From: Klebsormidium nitens
Taxonomy: Eukaryota > Streptophyta > Klebsormidiophyceae > Klebsormidiales > Klebsormidiaceae
DNA: 64,000 nt
Reading direction: 5' to 3'
NCBI GenBank assembly: GCA_000708835.1
Contig: DF237388.1
Location: 1 to 64,000, forward strand
Shown: positions 11,771-23,900 of the stretch, one piece after another
Layout of the letters: every line of letters starts with the position of its first letter
Numbering within the stretch: the stretch's first letter is position 1
Program-made: the position numbers and the translations under genes
The notes under the pieces: generated by a model
Database searches by the model: none
Told to the model about the DNA's origin: nothing
What the model saw: only the letters and a program-made list of their open reading frames with translations

Positions 11771-14097
11771 GGTGGCAGACACGCTGACGTGATCCAACGT
11801 CGGGGGGCGCTTGTAAGAGCTGCGGCTTTGGGACGTACCACCTTCCGACTTCTGTCACCTGTGTATGCTGGTGCCCGTTAGACCTCTGAAAGTGAAAGAT
11901 GCTGAATCCTGAACAACGTCCTTCGTTGCAATGCCAAGAGTCACAGGAAAGTTGGACTGCTAGACACCGGGGCCGAACTTGAGTTCCAGTGACGCGCGCT
12001 CAGCCTTCGAGCAGTAGACTATGAGTCTATGAAGCAGTAGACTCTAGAGCCATTACTTCGCGCAACTGGGGGCCATTATTGATGGACCGGGTATTGTTCA
12101 ACGGTCGTCATTTAGGCCCCGAGGAAATTTTCCTTCCACATAGTACCAGGACTATATACCGGCTTCCATTTGAGTGGAGAGGTCAGCCTTTCTCTAGTCG
12201 GTTGAGACTAGCCAACACCCAAATCGAAGTCGGTGATAAATCCTTCTGAACGACCGTACTGCCGGTCGAGCCCCCGGTCCGTCATGGGCAATCTACCACT
12301 AGGAATGACGACAGGATCGTGATTCGTGACGTTTTGTGCTGACGACGTGTCCAATTATGGTACCTAGTTTGACGTCACGGTCAAGTCAGTCACAATATCG
12401 CGTCGGATCGCATGCCATGATGATGTTGCCGTACCAGTCGTTTTCGCCGGGTTGCGTTTGTACATCGATCCATTCGACGGCTGTGGTATAAGTATAGGCA
12501 CCAACCACAGCCGTCGATTGGATCGATGTACAAAACCAACCACTCGACGCGCGCGGAGAACATCTTGAAGCAGGTGAACATTGGCCAAGCTTGGTGCCAA
12601 CAGCAACCTTGTTTCAAGTTGTATGCTACACGAGTACAGTACATGAGTAGGTAATAGAGGGTACCTATACGAGTGCAATACAGGAGCCTAGCTTCTTGTA
12701 TCCTAGGTTCCTGAAGTAAACAACCGGTACTGTAGCGACTAGGTAACTACAGTAGTAGCTGTAGCTGTGCTTCGTGTCGAGCTCACTCAAAACCTCTTCA
12801 ACGGCTACTTCACCTGATTTTAGCAACAGCCAGAGCATCTGAGATTGTTGGAGAGGTACATCTCAACCTCTGATAGCTGCCAGCAAGCCTTGAGCTTCCG
12901 CCCTTAAGCCAGCCGTCAACACATTCAAATATGCCGCCAGAGTTTGCCAGACAGTGCTACGTACCTGCTGATTCTATCCAGAGTTCGCTGGCTCAGAGTC
13001 AAAGCTAATCCTACTCAGTCTGCAACCTAATGTTGGTCTTCTGGGGTGACAAAAGACAAACCCACCTACACTGTTGAGTGCAATCTTGATCACCAGATCC
13101 TTGGTAGGTCTTTCAGTTTCTTCTTGAGCTCGACAGTCTGGTGCATGAGCTCACGGTTGACCACGAATACCTACCCACTGCCTTCGTTAGCTTGGATCCG
13201 AGTTCTATACCTACCTCGTACAGATCAGCTGATTAGACCGTACTTTCCATTTGTGCAATCTGGTTGACAACCTCGACAGACTTACTGTTTCTTGGCACCT
13301 CAATTTCGCACATTCATGGAAGCGACACCTCAACTCCCTACAGAGCTTGAAACGTAGCTGCATTTCCAGCTTATCCCATGAGAAGGGAGCTTCTGCAAGG
13401 AGCATTGAGTGCGTCTGTCTGTCTTGGACGGTTCATCTAGCTGCAAGCGCGAGGCACGCGCAACCCTCGCAGCACGCCTGCATGATCTTGTACCAAGGTG
13501 AGCTCATTCTGCTGCTTTCGCCGCACGATTCTTTCACTTGCGTCTTTGAGCTAGCAACACGACTTCAGATCATCTCAATGCGAGCTCTGCCCGCTTCAAC
13601 TACAATCTGTTCTATCAGATCTGCAGCTACCTTGTTTGTAGCTCGCTGTGTTTGTGTCCTTTGTCCGAGCTGACAAAGTTCGCTTGTGGAACCTGATTAC
13701 CCGCTCAATTTCGTCATACCCGCTCCATTCTAGCTGGACCTGACAATATTGCTTGGCGGCACATTGGGTCTGGCTGATCAATCTACAATGAGTTGCCCAA
13801 CTTATGATCCACCGCAAGTCGAGGTGTTTTGCTTGCCGTTTCAGTGCACAAGTTTATGCAACTGAAAGGTTCTGGAAGTCTATACTGACTACCACTCTAC
13901 TTTGCCTAGAATTGAAGCTGCCAGTAAAGTATAAGCTTGAGCTTGCGGAGCTCAAAACAAGGTCGATTCCCGTCAGCTAAATGATATTTTCTGCAAGCTC
14001 CTGTTCCAACTGCACCCCAGACTAAGAGCGTGAATCTGGAAAGTCAGCAGAAGGGGCAAACCCCAGAAAAGCAGTCACAAAGCTGACCGGATTCACC
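11771..14097. other. No recognisable gene; contains a strong hairpin
   Basis: This 2.3 kb stretch separates the EF-hand start (minus) from the fucosyltransferase start (plus), so it should contain both promoters. Frames such as 13251-13673 (+) and 12364-12678 (-) have no recognisable domain. The 31-base inverted repeat at 12457-12534 is listed separately. Confidence 0.4.
12457..12534. repeat. 31-base near-perfect inverted repeat (hairpin)
   Basis: The arms 12457-12487 and 12504-12534 are reverse complements at 30 of 31 positions, with a 16-base loop. Both arms carry the ClaI-type core ATCGAT and the GACGGCTGTGGT / ACCACAGCCGTC block. It could be a small fold-back element or a hairpin RNA precursor; the size and perfection fit algal small-RNA precursors as well as miniature transposons. 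No target-site duplication is obvious. Confidence 0.6.
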
Positions 14098-17000
14098 ATG
14101 GGTTCTCTTGTAGGATTCATCCTATCACGCCTTTGGAGAGCCATCATTAGAAGACCGCCCCTGAAAGCAGACCCAATGGACTCGGCCGTCTTGGACAACG
14201 GCCCCAGTTCCGCTTCCAACACTCCGACGCGCCGGCGTATCCACGGCTTCTCCGACAAACACGTGGACGAAGCGCGCGCGTCGGGCTCGCTCCAGCGCGC
14301 AGTTTGGTCGAGCCTCGCGGAGAAGTCGTCGCGGCAATGGACCCACACGTGGGAGAACACGGTCTTCTCCCCCGAGAAGAAGCTGGGCAACGTGCTGCTA
14401 ACCACCGCTAACCACCTCCGGAGTGCGGCCAACCACGTGCAGGACTCGATGGGTAGCGGGGGGAGCGGGTATAAGGTTGGGGCGGGGGTTAAGACCGCGT
14501 TCTTGCTGTTGCTTCTGGTGGGGGTTGTTGGGGTTAGTTTGTATGGAACGAAAGAGAGCGTTGAGGGGGAGTGGAGTGTGGGTGGAAGGAGGTTGCAAGC
14601 GGGAGGGGGTTTGAGGAGGGGACCGGAGCTGCCAAAACCAGTCCTGAGGAAAAAGTCATTGCATGTAAGTCTTACACACCTTCTAAGCAGTAAAGCTAGT
14701 CTTAAAGCTGCTAAGCTTGACCTTTCGGCTCTGCGTTTGAATGTAGGAAACAGCAAGCTCAGCGCAGGTAAGTGTCACAGGGCTTGAACATTTGAATGCA
14801 ATGGTTTCTATGTCTTTGACATTCGATCTGAGGCGCCTTCAAGTTATTCAGTGTCAAGCACCTACTCTGAGTCACGACCTTGACCTTGCTTGCTTGTGAG
14901 TTCAAGTTGAATAGGCAAGCTAATGTCAGAGGCTATGTTTCAAACCGCGAAACATGAGCAGATTGCACAAACAGCAGTACCAACGAGAGCGTAGTTTCTC
15001 ATGTTTTCCTTCCTTTGCAGGCAAGGCGATACCTAGCTGACAAATTGCTCATACCGGCACAAGACCCCGTGCCAGAAAGACTCAAACAGCTGGCGGGCAG
15101 CAAAAACAAAGCGCTTCGGAAGATTCTGATAGATGGTGGCAAGGGGACGACAAACGGGCTGGACTCGTTGACTCCCCTCAACTCGACTTGCAAAGATGGG
15201 AAGAGACTCATCGTCGACCCAGGTTAGACATCTTCTCTCCGCAGTCTCAAAGCGCTTCACGAACTTTGTTACTCCAAACTTGTAATCCCAGCTTTGACGC
15301 CTTTTCAGATGTTGTATGGAAAGACGGCTCTAGCTTTCGTTTCCTAATCACTAACCAGCTGGACTGTCTTTGATGCGTGACGCCTTCTCGAGTACTGAAT
15401 TTTGAATGCAAATCATCGTTGCGCCGTCGACTAAGCTGCGGACCATTCCCTTCGAAAAGCCAATGATCACAACAAACCCAATCGAAGGACTTCATATCTG
15501 CGAGACTGCAGGACAGCATACTTTAGAATAGGCGGATTTCGAGCGTTCCATTCTCTCCGAAAGCTGCCCACAAAAGCAGACAGCCCCACTAAGCCTTATA
15601 ATGTTTGATTCTCTTGCAGTCCTTCCGGAGAGCAACGGTTATCTCATGGTTCAGCTAAACGGGGGCCTTAACCAGCAGAGGGCGTCTATCGCAAACGCTG
15701 TCGCCGTTGCGTGGATGCTGAACGCGACGCTAGTGCTCCCGTCGTTAAGGGAGAACGCCTTTTGGCAAGACAACAGGTGAGACCTTCTTCCCGTGATCAG
15801 TGCCGCTTTTCTCCCCGATGCAGCTCGTTTGCCAAATACCTCGACGTCGAACACTTTACGGACGTCCTCAATTCTCGGACACCGTTCTAGCGTCCTCTTT
15901 TCAAGCAAATCAGGCTAGATGTTATAAAAGCACAGCTCAACTGATCGCGCCGAAAAGCAACCAGCTTTCTTCAACACGCCCCTTCCTTTTCCGCCACAGC
16001 TCGTTCGCCGAAATCTTCGACGTCGAACACTTCACGGACGTTCTTTCGGACACCGTCCGCGTCGCGTTCCAGCTGCCGATGCCGCTCCAGTACATCAAGG
16101 CGACCAAGATCGACCCGCCCGCTGACGCGAGCGCCGAGTACTACCTGAAAGAAGTGCTGCCGGTGCTAAAAAGAGAACAGGTCGTCACGCTCAGGCCTTT
16201 CACCGACAGGTGAGGACCCAGTTCTAAATGGATGGTTTGCGAGGAGATGGGTCGAACTTGGTTGCGAGACTGCCCAAAAGAAAGCCCTTTCTTGATCCTT
16301 GCTGGGCGAGATTCTTTCGCTCGTTTACGTAGTGGGTCCAAACAAGGCCGCGCCTAAATCAATCCAGCCCCCTCTCCCCCCCCCCCAAAGTTGCCCCACA
16401 CAGAAAAATGTGGGGTCAAAAGCGTGTCCTCAGACAGCGCGACTAACTCAAATCCCATTTTTTCCTCCGCCAGGTTGTCCCACACGGACGTCCCACCCGT
16501 TACGCAGTGGGTACGTTGCAAGGCCAACTTCGAAGCCCTTCGATTGGCGCCCGCGCTCGAAGAGATCGGGCGGCGCATCGTGCAACGGCTGACGTTGTAC
16601 GGACCGTTCGTGACGATCCACCTGCGCTTCGAGGACGACATCCTGGCGTGGTCCGGCTGCCGGTATGACGTCAGCAGGAAGGAGCAGCAGAAGTTCAAGG
16701 GTGAGCTGCGGGTGGTCGTGACGTCAGTAGGAGTGAAGATGAGCGTTTTCTACACCGGTACAGATGCAACCCAGGATTCTATCGTTTGGAAGGCGTTAAA
16801 GTCACACGAACAGCATCGATGTAAGAGTAAGGTGTGTTGTTTAGTGAAAACGAGATTTATTTCTGATGGCCTTTTTATCGTCACCTTCGCCGCCAAAAAG
16901 GGCCAGCAAAGGACGTTGCGCGCGCACATACCGTCAGAAAAGAGTACCCATTCTTTCGTTGAACATGCGGGGGAAAAAAGGTCCTTGAAACCGACCTGTC

Positions 17001-19157
17001 AAGTTGCGCAGCGAGAGGGCCCGAGACGGAGACGGAAGTGTACAGACACGCGACTGACATCTTGCCACGTGTCCTCGCGCAGACATGCGCAAGATGCTCG
17101 GGTGGTCGTACCGGGAGGAGCTGGGATCACCGGAGGAGAAGCGAAGCGAAGGGCAGTGCCCGCTAACCCCGGAGGTGAGGAAAGAAGCCGGTTACACCGC
17201 CTATTCTTTGTGTTTCTCATTTAACACTCTCTTTTTGTAGCTTTGCCGAAATGTGTAGTTCGAACGGCTGCGCTCTGTCCTGCGTTCGGAAGTGCCTGGA
17301 GGCTTTTTCAATCTAGTATCTTTAAACCTCTAAGACTCTCAATCGATTCGTGCGGAGCTTCTTCGAGTCGAGGCCTCTCAAGTCGTTTGCACTGGTCACG
17401 AGTTACCACAAAGCCGCGATATCGAGATTTAGATATTAGCTGCGGACAAGAGTTCTGATCTTTGCAGTTTAGCGATCGAAGGAGTGAAGCGGTCAAGTGA
17501 CACACTTTGCTCAACTCCCTGCCCGTGTCATGTATCAAACGGACCGGTTTCTTCTCAGCTGCTAATGTGAGGCCGCATTTGCGTGTGCACATCGGGCCCC
17601 GGGGGCCGGGGTGGGGCCGTACAGTGTACACCAAACCTGACCCGGCCGGGCCGAAACGGGGGAATCGCTGTCGCCAAAGATCGCAATTTCGACCGTCTCC
17701 ACTGGTCTTTTAACTCCAGACGACAAAGCCTCGCATTTATTGCCGATCTCGAACCATCACAAATGCTTGTTCCTCACTCAGTTTAAGAGCCCCAAAGTTT
17801 AAGCACCCAGAAAGTCACTTCTGGCTCAGAACTAAACCGTCCATCCTAAACCCCGCAGGAAATCGGGCGGTGGCTGCGCGGCCTCGGCTACTCGTCGCAC
17901 GCGCAGATCTACCTAGCGTCCGGCAAGATCCACAACGAAGAGGAGTCGCTAGCCAAGCTGCGGACGATCTTCCCCAATCTGCGGCGGAAAGAGAACGACC
18001 TCATGAGCCGCGAGGAGATGGAGGTGTTCGGCGGGCACGCGTTCCAAATGGCAGCGCTCGACTTCTACGTTGCCGCGCACAGGTGAGCGCGGAGTATGAA
18101 ACTTAAAATGAAAGGCAATCGGTGAAAACTCGCCAGCTCAACTGCACAAGTCGACCTCTTGTTTGGAAACGGAATCAATTGCAGGCAGAAGCTCGTACAT
18201 CAAAACGTTCTGATCTGGGCCAAATAACTTCCATCACGCAAAGTCATGGGCATCTTGTTCTTACCAAGATGCGCACGGACTTCTCAATCAAGGTCGTTCA
18301 AAGAGCAGCATTCATCAGCCAGAGAACTTATGCTGCCCGGCCAATCACCGGCCGCCCTCTTTTCCTCACCGACTTCCGGTAGAATCCATCCTAACCCCCG
18401 TAGATGACTTGGTGCTCAAGCCGCCAATCCCACCAACTTCTGTCCCTAATTGCTAAACCCAACCGCTGACGTCCCTTTGTCCGTTCGCAGCGACGTCTTC
18501 GTGGCCCCCTTCCCGAGCAACATGGCGGACCTAGTGGTCGGGGAGCGCGTTTACACTCGGCGCCCCGGGCAGGTGCTGGTCCCCGAGGACCGCAAGGAGC
18601 TCACCCGTCTGCTCGACGACACTGACCTCAGCGAGGACGAGTTCGCGGCGCAGGTGAGACGACGTTACGTCAACTGGTGCAGGGTTTGGTGGCGTTGAGG
18701 TAATGATAGAAGGGACTCCGATTTGCTAAAACCACAACTCTTTGAACAGGGTACTGAGAAGAAGCAGAAGCCTGACCCGTCCCATAATGAATTCAATAAC
18801 GGTCCGGAATTAGGTATCTTTCGGTCCATCCAGACAAACAGATTCTTTCCAACTGATTTGCTGGAGAGAGGGACGTTGCGATACACTCAACTTTCAAAGG
18901 TCGGCGAAATGCGACGCCAAGAACCTTCTTGAATCCAGATTCTTCCGGATGATACTCATAAAAGTTGCAGGGCCGCCTTGTGTAAGTTGGGATCTGACAG
19001 CTGGCATCTTTTCCCGCAGGTGAAAGCGCTCCGCAAGACGTCCATGTCGAAATTCGGCCCCGAGGGGCCGGTGTACAGTAACCCGCAGAGACCCGACTCG
19101 GTTTACGCTAACCCAAGGAAGCACTGCCAGTGCGACGACTCGGTTTCAGAGATGTAG
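14098..19157 (+). CDS. O-fucosyltransferase family protein (plant type, DUF246)
   Basis: Exons: 14098-14664, 14747-14767, 15021-15222, 15620-15776, 16000-16209, 16474-16700, 17083-17174, 17859-18082, 18491-18653, 19020-19157. All junctions are GT-AG and in phase; the sum gives 666 residues. It is a type II membrane protein: a cytosolic N-terminus of ~125 residues, a helix near 129-150 (KTAFLLLLLVGVVGVSLYG), a stem, then the glycosyltransferase domain from ~263. Family marks are GGLNQQRASIANAVAVAWML, the Phe/Asp-rich IFDVEHF, HLRFEDDILAWSGC near 434, CPLTPEEIG and VAPFPSNM. It would act in the Golgi, transferring fucose or a related sugar from a GDP- or NDP-sugar to protein or cell-wall glycans. 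The acceptor cannot be told from sequence. Start chosen: first in-frame ATG (CACCATGG). Exon 2 is only 21 bases. Confidence 0.9.
15824..15905 (+). pseudogene. Decayed copy of O-fucosyltransferase exon 5, inside intron 4
   Basis: This copies the acceptor side and first ~60-80 bases of the true exon 5 (which starts at 16000). It has its own pyrimidine tract and CAG acceptor (15821-15823), then CTCGTTTGCC, the block GACGTCGAACACTT and ACGGACGT, as in exon 5. A small insertion shifts the frame relative to exon 5, and TAG at 15888-15890 closes it. Using this acceptor would truncate the enzyme before most of the catalytic domain. Confidence 0.75.
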
Positions 19158-20923
19158 ATACCCTGTACCAATTCCAACCACTTTCCAGTCCATATTTATA
19201 TCGTCCTACTTTAGTCATGCCAGATCTGGCAACCAGACGTCCTCAGTTCTCTAGGTAGAGACCGCTATGCTAGTTTGATACGCAGCATCGCTTTGCTCTT
19301 GGTTCCCTTTCACCAATCGGACCGTCGTCCCGTGACAACGAAAGTTGTCAACTTTCACTCCGGGGAGTTTAGGTAGCACGAGAAAGGATCGTAGAACGGG
19401 GTTTTGGTCCATGCAGAGTTTCACACTTATCTAACCCACGCTTACTTCGATAGTTGAAGCTGAACAATTGACGGTTCTCTCTGCAATATCGGCTATGCGC
19501 ACGGCGGCGTGCAAACTTGAAGGCACGCGAAACGGACGTATTTTTAAGGGTGGCGGCCAGCGGCTAGCATAAATAGGCCTGCAGATCAGCAAGGGTCGTT
19601 GAGTGTTGGACAAGAAAATGATCAAGCTATAGAGCAATCAATTGTGTCAGATCGCCCTAATTGCTGATCCGATCGACTCGGGGTGACCACCGCAGTTCGT
19701 GAATTCGTGAATGTTGAACGTGTCCGATTTAAAAGCAGTTTCAACCTGTAACAGTTGATTTATCTTGCGCAGAGCTTGGCGCAAATTGACGATCGGTATC
19801 GGACATGTTATCATCTAAGCGGGCCCTGTTGACCTCATGACTATGCCTCAGTGCATGACACTAGTCAGGCCGGCCGCCGGCTGGAGATAAGCTCCGAGCC
19901 TGCATGTGTCACTCCACCAAATCGATACGTACGTCTAGCCTGGCTGCACGTGCCGGTCAAAATCTCATGCAGCATACGCTTTTCATCATGATGATGAGTC
20001 TGTAGAGACGGGCCCAGCATATATCGTCTCCGACAGTTTTGGCAGCAGCCTGGCTGGCAAACGTTGACAGTGAGTGAATCGCTAGGCGCGCTTGATCGTG
20101 ATCATGCACACGCGCGCGCGACCAGACGAATCTTGTCAAAATGCATTAAATGTGGCCCGGTATTCGCTAATTGTCCTGCATGTCGGACGGTTCAATCGAG
20201 CCCATTGAACCGTCCCGACCACAGCTATGTCATAAGTTCGTTTCTTATGCAAGTGAGACTGTGGTGGTGACAGTCGGGGGCTCGGGTGAAGCGAGCCACA
20301 AGCACGGTAGCCCATTGCTAAACCGGTTTTGAGATCTACAAACGGCAGTCGCGCGGCGTGTCCGATCAATGTACATCCACCAAGCACTGGTGGACAATAC
20401 CGACTGAAGCGCACTCTATTGCGTTGGCAGCTTTGGCTAACCTGAATTTCTGCTAGACGACGCACGTCAGCACGTTATGCGAACAAGGTACCCTCGTTTG
20501 CGAGCTTAACAAGATTACACTTTGTCTAATTGAGCTACTGGTCGCTTGAGACCTGCAAAGGAATGAAAACGCGTCAGCAAAACCCCGCTTTCTTCCAAGA
20601 GGGTCAAACCGATCATTGAGCGGAAAGTATGTGAACCCACTGGGGTATTCTGTCGGCAGAAAGCACAAAGAGAGGTGACCGGACCGTCGTTGTCATTCCC
20701 TGTATCCTGGCACTTCTACTTGGCTGATTCGAGTCAGTTGCTTGCTCTCCAAAACCCTCGGGCTGGCCACTGTGGTACCCCTTCTGATTCTGCTCCAGAT
20801 TACAGCCATGAAAGGCTTCGGCTATTGCCACAATTTACCTTGGTAGCACACTCGACATGGCCGCGTTCATTCTTGAGTAGACGTTTTCCACGATTGCTTC
20901 GATTGCTCCATGTACTTAAATTG
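19158..20923. other. Intergenic; converging 3' ends of two genes
   Basis: The fucosyltransferase (plus) and FGT1 (minus) converge here, so this should hold two 3' untranslated regions. I see no coding gene. The short alternating purine/pyrimidine run near 20105-20121 and the inverted repeat at 20185-20215 are the only structures that stand out. Confidence 0.45.
20185..20215. repeat. 12-base perfect inverted repeat with 7-base loop
   Basis: The arms 20185-20196 and 20204-20215 (GGACGGTTCAAT / ATTGAACCGTCC) pair perfectly. The stem continues outward past a one-base bulge. It lies between two convergent genes, so it may act in 3' end formation, or be a remnant of a fold-back element. Confidence 0.5.
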
Positions 20924-23900
20924 TTAGGAAGGCTCACCTTCTAGCACGCTTGCGATGGCCGGAGTCGGCACGTGCACCCCCACCACGCGGCGCCCATCGT
21001 CGGTCATCTCCAGCCGCACCACCCGCAAGCGCCGGTCGCCGATTCGTTCCTGCAAATCAAAAGCGCAATCATTAGGCGCAGTCATTAAGCACCCGTTACC
21101 AAAGCCTGCGGCGCCATTCCAAGACTCACGGAAGGGACCGACGCGAGGGTCGTCAAGCGGACCGAGCTCGTTCGAGTACCCATGAAAACACGATGTAAGT
21201 GCGGAGAGCAATAAACGAGGTGTCAGAAGAACGTGCCTTTGGTTGATAACAGCTGATCAATAGCAGATTCGCCTTTATGGAAAGGTGCAAACCCGTCGCC
21301 AATCGTCGCGAACAAGGTTACAACCCGCAGCCTTGATCTAGTGATGCGGGAAAGTGACTCGCATGGCAGATCAATGCATCAGGGCGACATAAACTGCAGA
21401 GACATGGAACACGTAAGCCGGAACGACGACTTGATCAAGGAGCACAGCAACGGACCTGTTTGGAGAGGGCCTTTTCCACGATGCCCCACACCGGCAGGAT
21501 TAGTCCGTTCAAGATGTGGAGCTCGTTGACGCGCCGGCCGACCGAGCACGCGGACTGCCACTTGCACTTGGGGCCGTGCATGCACTGCACAGGGGATGAA
21601 ACGACCTTCAGGAACGGTGCGCGGGATCAACCTCTGACCGAGTGTTGCTTAGAAAGATGGTAAGAATGCATCTCGGAGACTGGGCAAGAGGTACATACAT
21701 TATCTGCAAAAGTGGTCAAAAATAGGTAATAAAATTATCTTCATGTACTTTTTTGTTCAGCGCAAATGATAAAAAAGAAGATATGAATAAGACTTACATA
21801 GTCAAACTCAGATACTTTGGAATCCTATGTCCTCACTAGCGACCGGCCCCCCCTGCAACTGCTCAGCAGCTTGGCAAACGAAGGCCTCCTCTATCAGGTG
21901 CGGAAGAATACAGCTTCCTGAGATTGAATAATCAAAGTAGCTGTTTCTCGCTCATCTGAAAACACACCGACAAGACAAGTCTGTTCGCGTATCCGGAGCT
22001 TCACCCACTCAACCATGTCCAAGGTAGCTAAAGACGATGTTTTGGCGGTCTTTTTTCCGGCGCACCTGGCTGGCCGAAGCGTCGAAGTCCATGGTCCAAG
22101 CCGCTTTCGCTGCGTCCTCGCTCGCCACTTGTTCGTACTTGAGCCGCAGCTCCGCCTGCGGCATCTCTCTGCTCGGAAACGGAATTCAGCTATCAGCTTC
22201 TGGTATCAAAATTACATCCTGCCCTTTGACAGATCGTTGACACGAAGCAGTCTGCTTTTCAAACGAGCCGTGCTCGGTCGGCTGCTCGAGGTTGATCAGG
22301 AGCGAGAAACACGAGTAAGTACGTCACGCAGAAAAGTATCCAAAAACACACGCAACGTACACAAGAAAGAAGCGGGCGGATCTGTGTGTGGCTCGCGAAT
22401 TCCGTTCAAGGAACTTTCTTTTCAGCTTGCGCACTTCTTTATTTACATAAGATACCATTTACTCCAAGCAGAATCAACGCTTGATTTTTAGCACTTTTTG
22501 CATCAGACTGTAATCCTTCCGACAGACTCCTGACCTCAGGGGGTGAAGGGTGAGAGCGTTGATGGAATTAGGGACGTACCTTCCCGCACGCCCACTTGCC
22601 GGACGATAGATGGTGAACAGGGGCGCCGAGGAGTCAAAGCTGCATCCAACAAAGCGAACGCTCAGATCTGCAGCTAGAGGTTTCGTCTCGTTCATCGAAG
22701 CGTGCAGCATTCAAGGCACGGAAGATTCCATCGGCTTTCCCTTAACTGCGACTGCTTCTGCTTGTCACGAAAGTCTACATGGACTTCTGTATACTGACGG
22801 CCCCAAAGAGTCGCTAAAAATAAACGGTCGTGTCACCAGCTAGACCTGCTAATTTGTTGGCTCGTCACTTTTTCCGGAATGTTGCCTAGACAATCGTCAG
22901 AAGACGCAACGTTGAATTGAGTCGATGTAACAGGGTGACAGACTTCTCACCTTCGCACAGCCAGCAGTGAGTGTTTCCTCCCAAGCCACTCCCGTCGCGA
23001 GATGTAGAACCCGTTGCCTGGGTCCTCAGCTGGAGCCGCTTCCAAGGCCGCGCTTGCGTCCTGCAATCAGCAGACAACAACAATCGATTGCATCGTCATG
23101 CCCCCCTCTTTAACAAGTGTTTTTCAGATGGCCTCCCCTTAAGTGGAGCCGTTCTCTGAACGCCCTGAGCAGCAACCCGTTTGCCAAATTAAGGATGTCC
23201 TGCGCTGGAGTCTATTGACTCACGTCGACGATACCTGACGTCAGTCTGGCTGCACTGTGGGCCCAAGGCCAGCCATGCTGACCAGGCCTCTTGTCACCGT
23301 TCCTTAAGTTGCAGCTTTAGTACACTGACTGCATCCAACGGATATACTAAGTTGTCAAAAAAGAAAGAGAAAGCGTCTTTTGAAGTCCTGATCGCTGCTG
23401 AAATCCTGAAAGCGCACCAGATGACGGGAAAGACAGGCCAGCTTCGGTCAAGGGCGACAAAGCCCGTTACAATGCAAACCAGACGCTCACCTCAAACGGC
23501 AACCCCCGGTCCACCTTGACCACGCAGTGCAGCGTGGCGGCCGACCCGGACGCTTCCCGGAACACTTCCTCCGGTTCTCCGTCGAGAGCCACCCGGGCTC
23601 CCCGCATCTCGACGATGCCCGTGTCGAAGTGACCGGTGCGCCGCGCCTCGAGAACCAGGGCGTCGAAGTTGGCCACGAAAAAGTCGAATAAGCTGCGGGG
23701 AGGACACTCGCTTCAATAAGAAGTTGAGCGGATGCACGGCTATGAGTAAACCCCACACCCTGACAATCTCATAAGTGCGAGCCGACTGACAACGAAACTG
23801 CGAGAAAACCGAATAGCCAGCACCGAAATGGCCGTTACGCTATGCTTCGAGGACCAGGGCGTCAAAGACGGAGTAAGTCAAACAAGCTGCGGAAATGACA

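Noticed and set aside
14022-14756. 244-codon minus-strand frame opposite O-fucosyltransferase exon 1
   Set aside because: It is antisense to an exon with clear coding logic and splice joins, and has no domain of its own.
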